Source: Anaerolineaceae bacterium (GTDB lineage Bacteria; Chloroflexota; Anaerolineae; Anaerolineales; Anaerolineaceae). From it: a stretch of DNA of 7,338 nucleotides. Made by a program: the position numbers and the translations under genes. This document shows, in pieces, positions 6,502 through 7,338 of the stretch. The stretch's first letter is position 1. The number at the start of each line of letters is the position of its first letter. The stretch is from positions 1 through 7,338 of the forward strand of contig JACZIY010000071.1 in NCBI GenBank assembly GCA_014860845.1. The letters run 5' to 3'. Under the pieces are notes generated by a model. The model ran no database searches. It was not told the origin of the DNA and was given only the letters and a program-made list of their open reading frames with translations.

Positions 6502-7338
6502 CTAATCTTCCTCCTTACGATGGAAACCAGGAATTTTAATTTTCCATCCAAATATATTTATATAATCAACGATGCCTGGTACTGGTCGGAAGAGAGCTAT
6601 TAACATGTTTTCTAATCGATCAGAATCCAGACCTCGAATCAAACGGCCAGCCTGTGCAACCGAAATAGACCCGGTCTCTTCCGATACCACAATGACAACC
6701 GCATCACTGGCTTCAGAGGAACCTAGGGCTGCCCTGTGACGTAATCCCATCTGTCTTTCAGGTGTGCGATTCAAAATACCACTGGCTGATAAAGGCATGA
6801 CGCAGGAAGCCGCCAAAATCCGATTACCAGAGATCACCACAGCTCCATCGTGTAAAGGTGAATTGGGATAAAATGTCTGCAATAACAATTCTGGTGAAAT
6901 AATAGCATCCAAATAAACGCCCGTATTAACATATTCCTGCAAAGTATCTATCCGTTCCATAACAATCAAAGCACCATGTCTACGAGCTGAAAGCCGTGCA
7001 CAGGCAATACTGATAATATGCATGGTGTTCTTTATGGATTCTTCCGAGGCTAGATTTCGTCGAAACAGGTTTGCAGATCCAGCCCTTCCCAACCGTTCCA
7101 GCCCTCGTCGAATTTCAGGAGCAAATATGACGGGAATAGCCAATAATAGTGCGGGTAACGTTGTTTGAATTAACCAGGAAAATGCAGGCAATTCGATAAA
7201 TTGTGTTAATAAAGCCAACAAAATAACCAGGAATATTACACCTCTTAATAAGACAGTCGCCTGTGTATCACGCAACATCATCAGAATCGTGAAGAAAATG
7301 AGTGTGACCAACGCCAGGTCAAGAACACTTAACCAGTT
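6502..7338 (-). CDS. cdaA: Diadenylate cyclase CdaA (5' end outside window)
   Basis: This membrane enzyme condenses two ATP into c-di-AMP. A TTG at 7309-7311 could be taken as the start, but the frame stays open to the right edge. The codons there (Asn-Trp-Leu-Ser-Val-Leu-Asp-Leu-Ala-Leu) match the beginning of the first helix of CdaA, so the true start is outside, probably only a few to some tens of codons away. Numbered from that TTG, hydrophobic segments cover about 1-12 (continuing upstream), 20-40 and 44-64. They are followed by the linker FAPEIRRGLERLGR and the DAC domain. The catalytic and ATP-binding motifs are present: NSPLHDGAVV with DGA at 155-157, GLRHRAALG with RHR at 191-193, and SEETG. 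The enzyme should be active. It heads a tight cluster with its regulator. Confidence 0.95.
   Translation of the reverse strand, partial: NWLSVLDLALVTLIFFTILMMLRDTQATVLLRGVIFLVILLALLTQFIELPAFSWLIQTTLPALLLAIPVIFAPEIRRGLERLGRAGSANLFRRNLASEESIKNTMHIISIACARLSARRHGALIVMERIDTLQEYVNTGVYLDAIISPELLLQTFYPNSPLHDGAVVISGNRILAASCVMPLSASGILNRTPERQMGLRHRAALGSSEASDAVVIVVSEETGSISVAQAGRLIRGLDSDRLENMLIALFRPVPGIVDYINIFGWKIKIPGFHRKEED
6509..6517 (-). promoter_or_regulatory. Strong ribosome binding site for the YbbR-type gene inside the end of cdaA
   Basis: On the minus strand the bases read TAAGGAGGA, a near-perfect anti-Shine-Dalgarno match, 9 nt before the ATG at 6499. It lies within the final codons of cdaA (Arg-Lys-Glu-Glu-Asp). 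This fixes the start codon and implies joint translation of cyclase and regulator. Confidence 0.8.

Overview
The window holds two convergent gene blocks with almost no intergenic space. The likely source is a bacterium of the Chloroflexota, probably Anaerolineae. This is inferred from the moderate base composition, the Pro-Thr tail (PTPTPGG) on the extracytoplasmic YbbR-type protein, the cdaA-cdaR-der gene order and the anaerobe-like molybdenum hydroxylase. No 16S gene or other phylogenetic marker is present, so the assignment is tentative.

Left block, + strand, about 1-3581: a three-subunit molybdenum hydroxylase of the xanthine dehydrogenase / CO dehydrogenase superfamily in the order FAD subunit (entering from the left edge, ends 457), [2Fe-2S] subunit (447-941) and molybdopterin-binding catalytic subunit (947-3283). 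A MoaD/ThiS-type sulfur carrier with a C-terminal Gly-Gly (3291-3581) follows after 7 nt. Electrons would pass from the Mo site through two [2Fe-2S] clusters to FAD. The sulfur carrier would help make the pterin dithiolene of the cofactor. The substrate cannot be read from the sequence. The catalytic subunit lacks the AYxCSFR loop of true CO dehydrogenase and carries an XDH-like AYRGFG loop.

The main anomaly is in the [2Fe-2S] subunit. A single in-frame TGA (693-695) lies in the linker between its two cluster domains. The reading frame, all eight cluster cysteines and both domains are otherwise intact. It may be a recent nonsense mutation, a base error or a read-through/recoded codon. A small hairpin starts two bases after the TGA.

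Right block, - strand, 7338 down to 3608: a compact set cdaA (diadenylate cyclase, enters from the right edge), cdaR/ybbR (its membrane-anchored regulator), der (two-domain ribosome-assembly GTPase) and a 75-residue protein with two predicted membrane helices. Gaps are 2, 16 and 35 nt, so one transcript is likely, with its promoter outside the window. The block joins c-di-AMP synthesis to ribosome maturation and an unknown membrane protein.

The blocks converge across 26 nt (3582-3607) with no convincing terminator. No tRNA, rRNA, mobile element, CRISPR array or long repeat was seen, and no gene-free stretch exceeds 300 bases. I found no wholly new system. The interrupted iron-sulfur subunit and its local context deserve the closest look.
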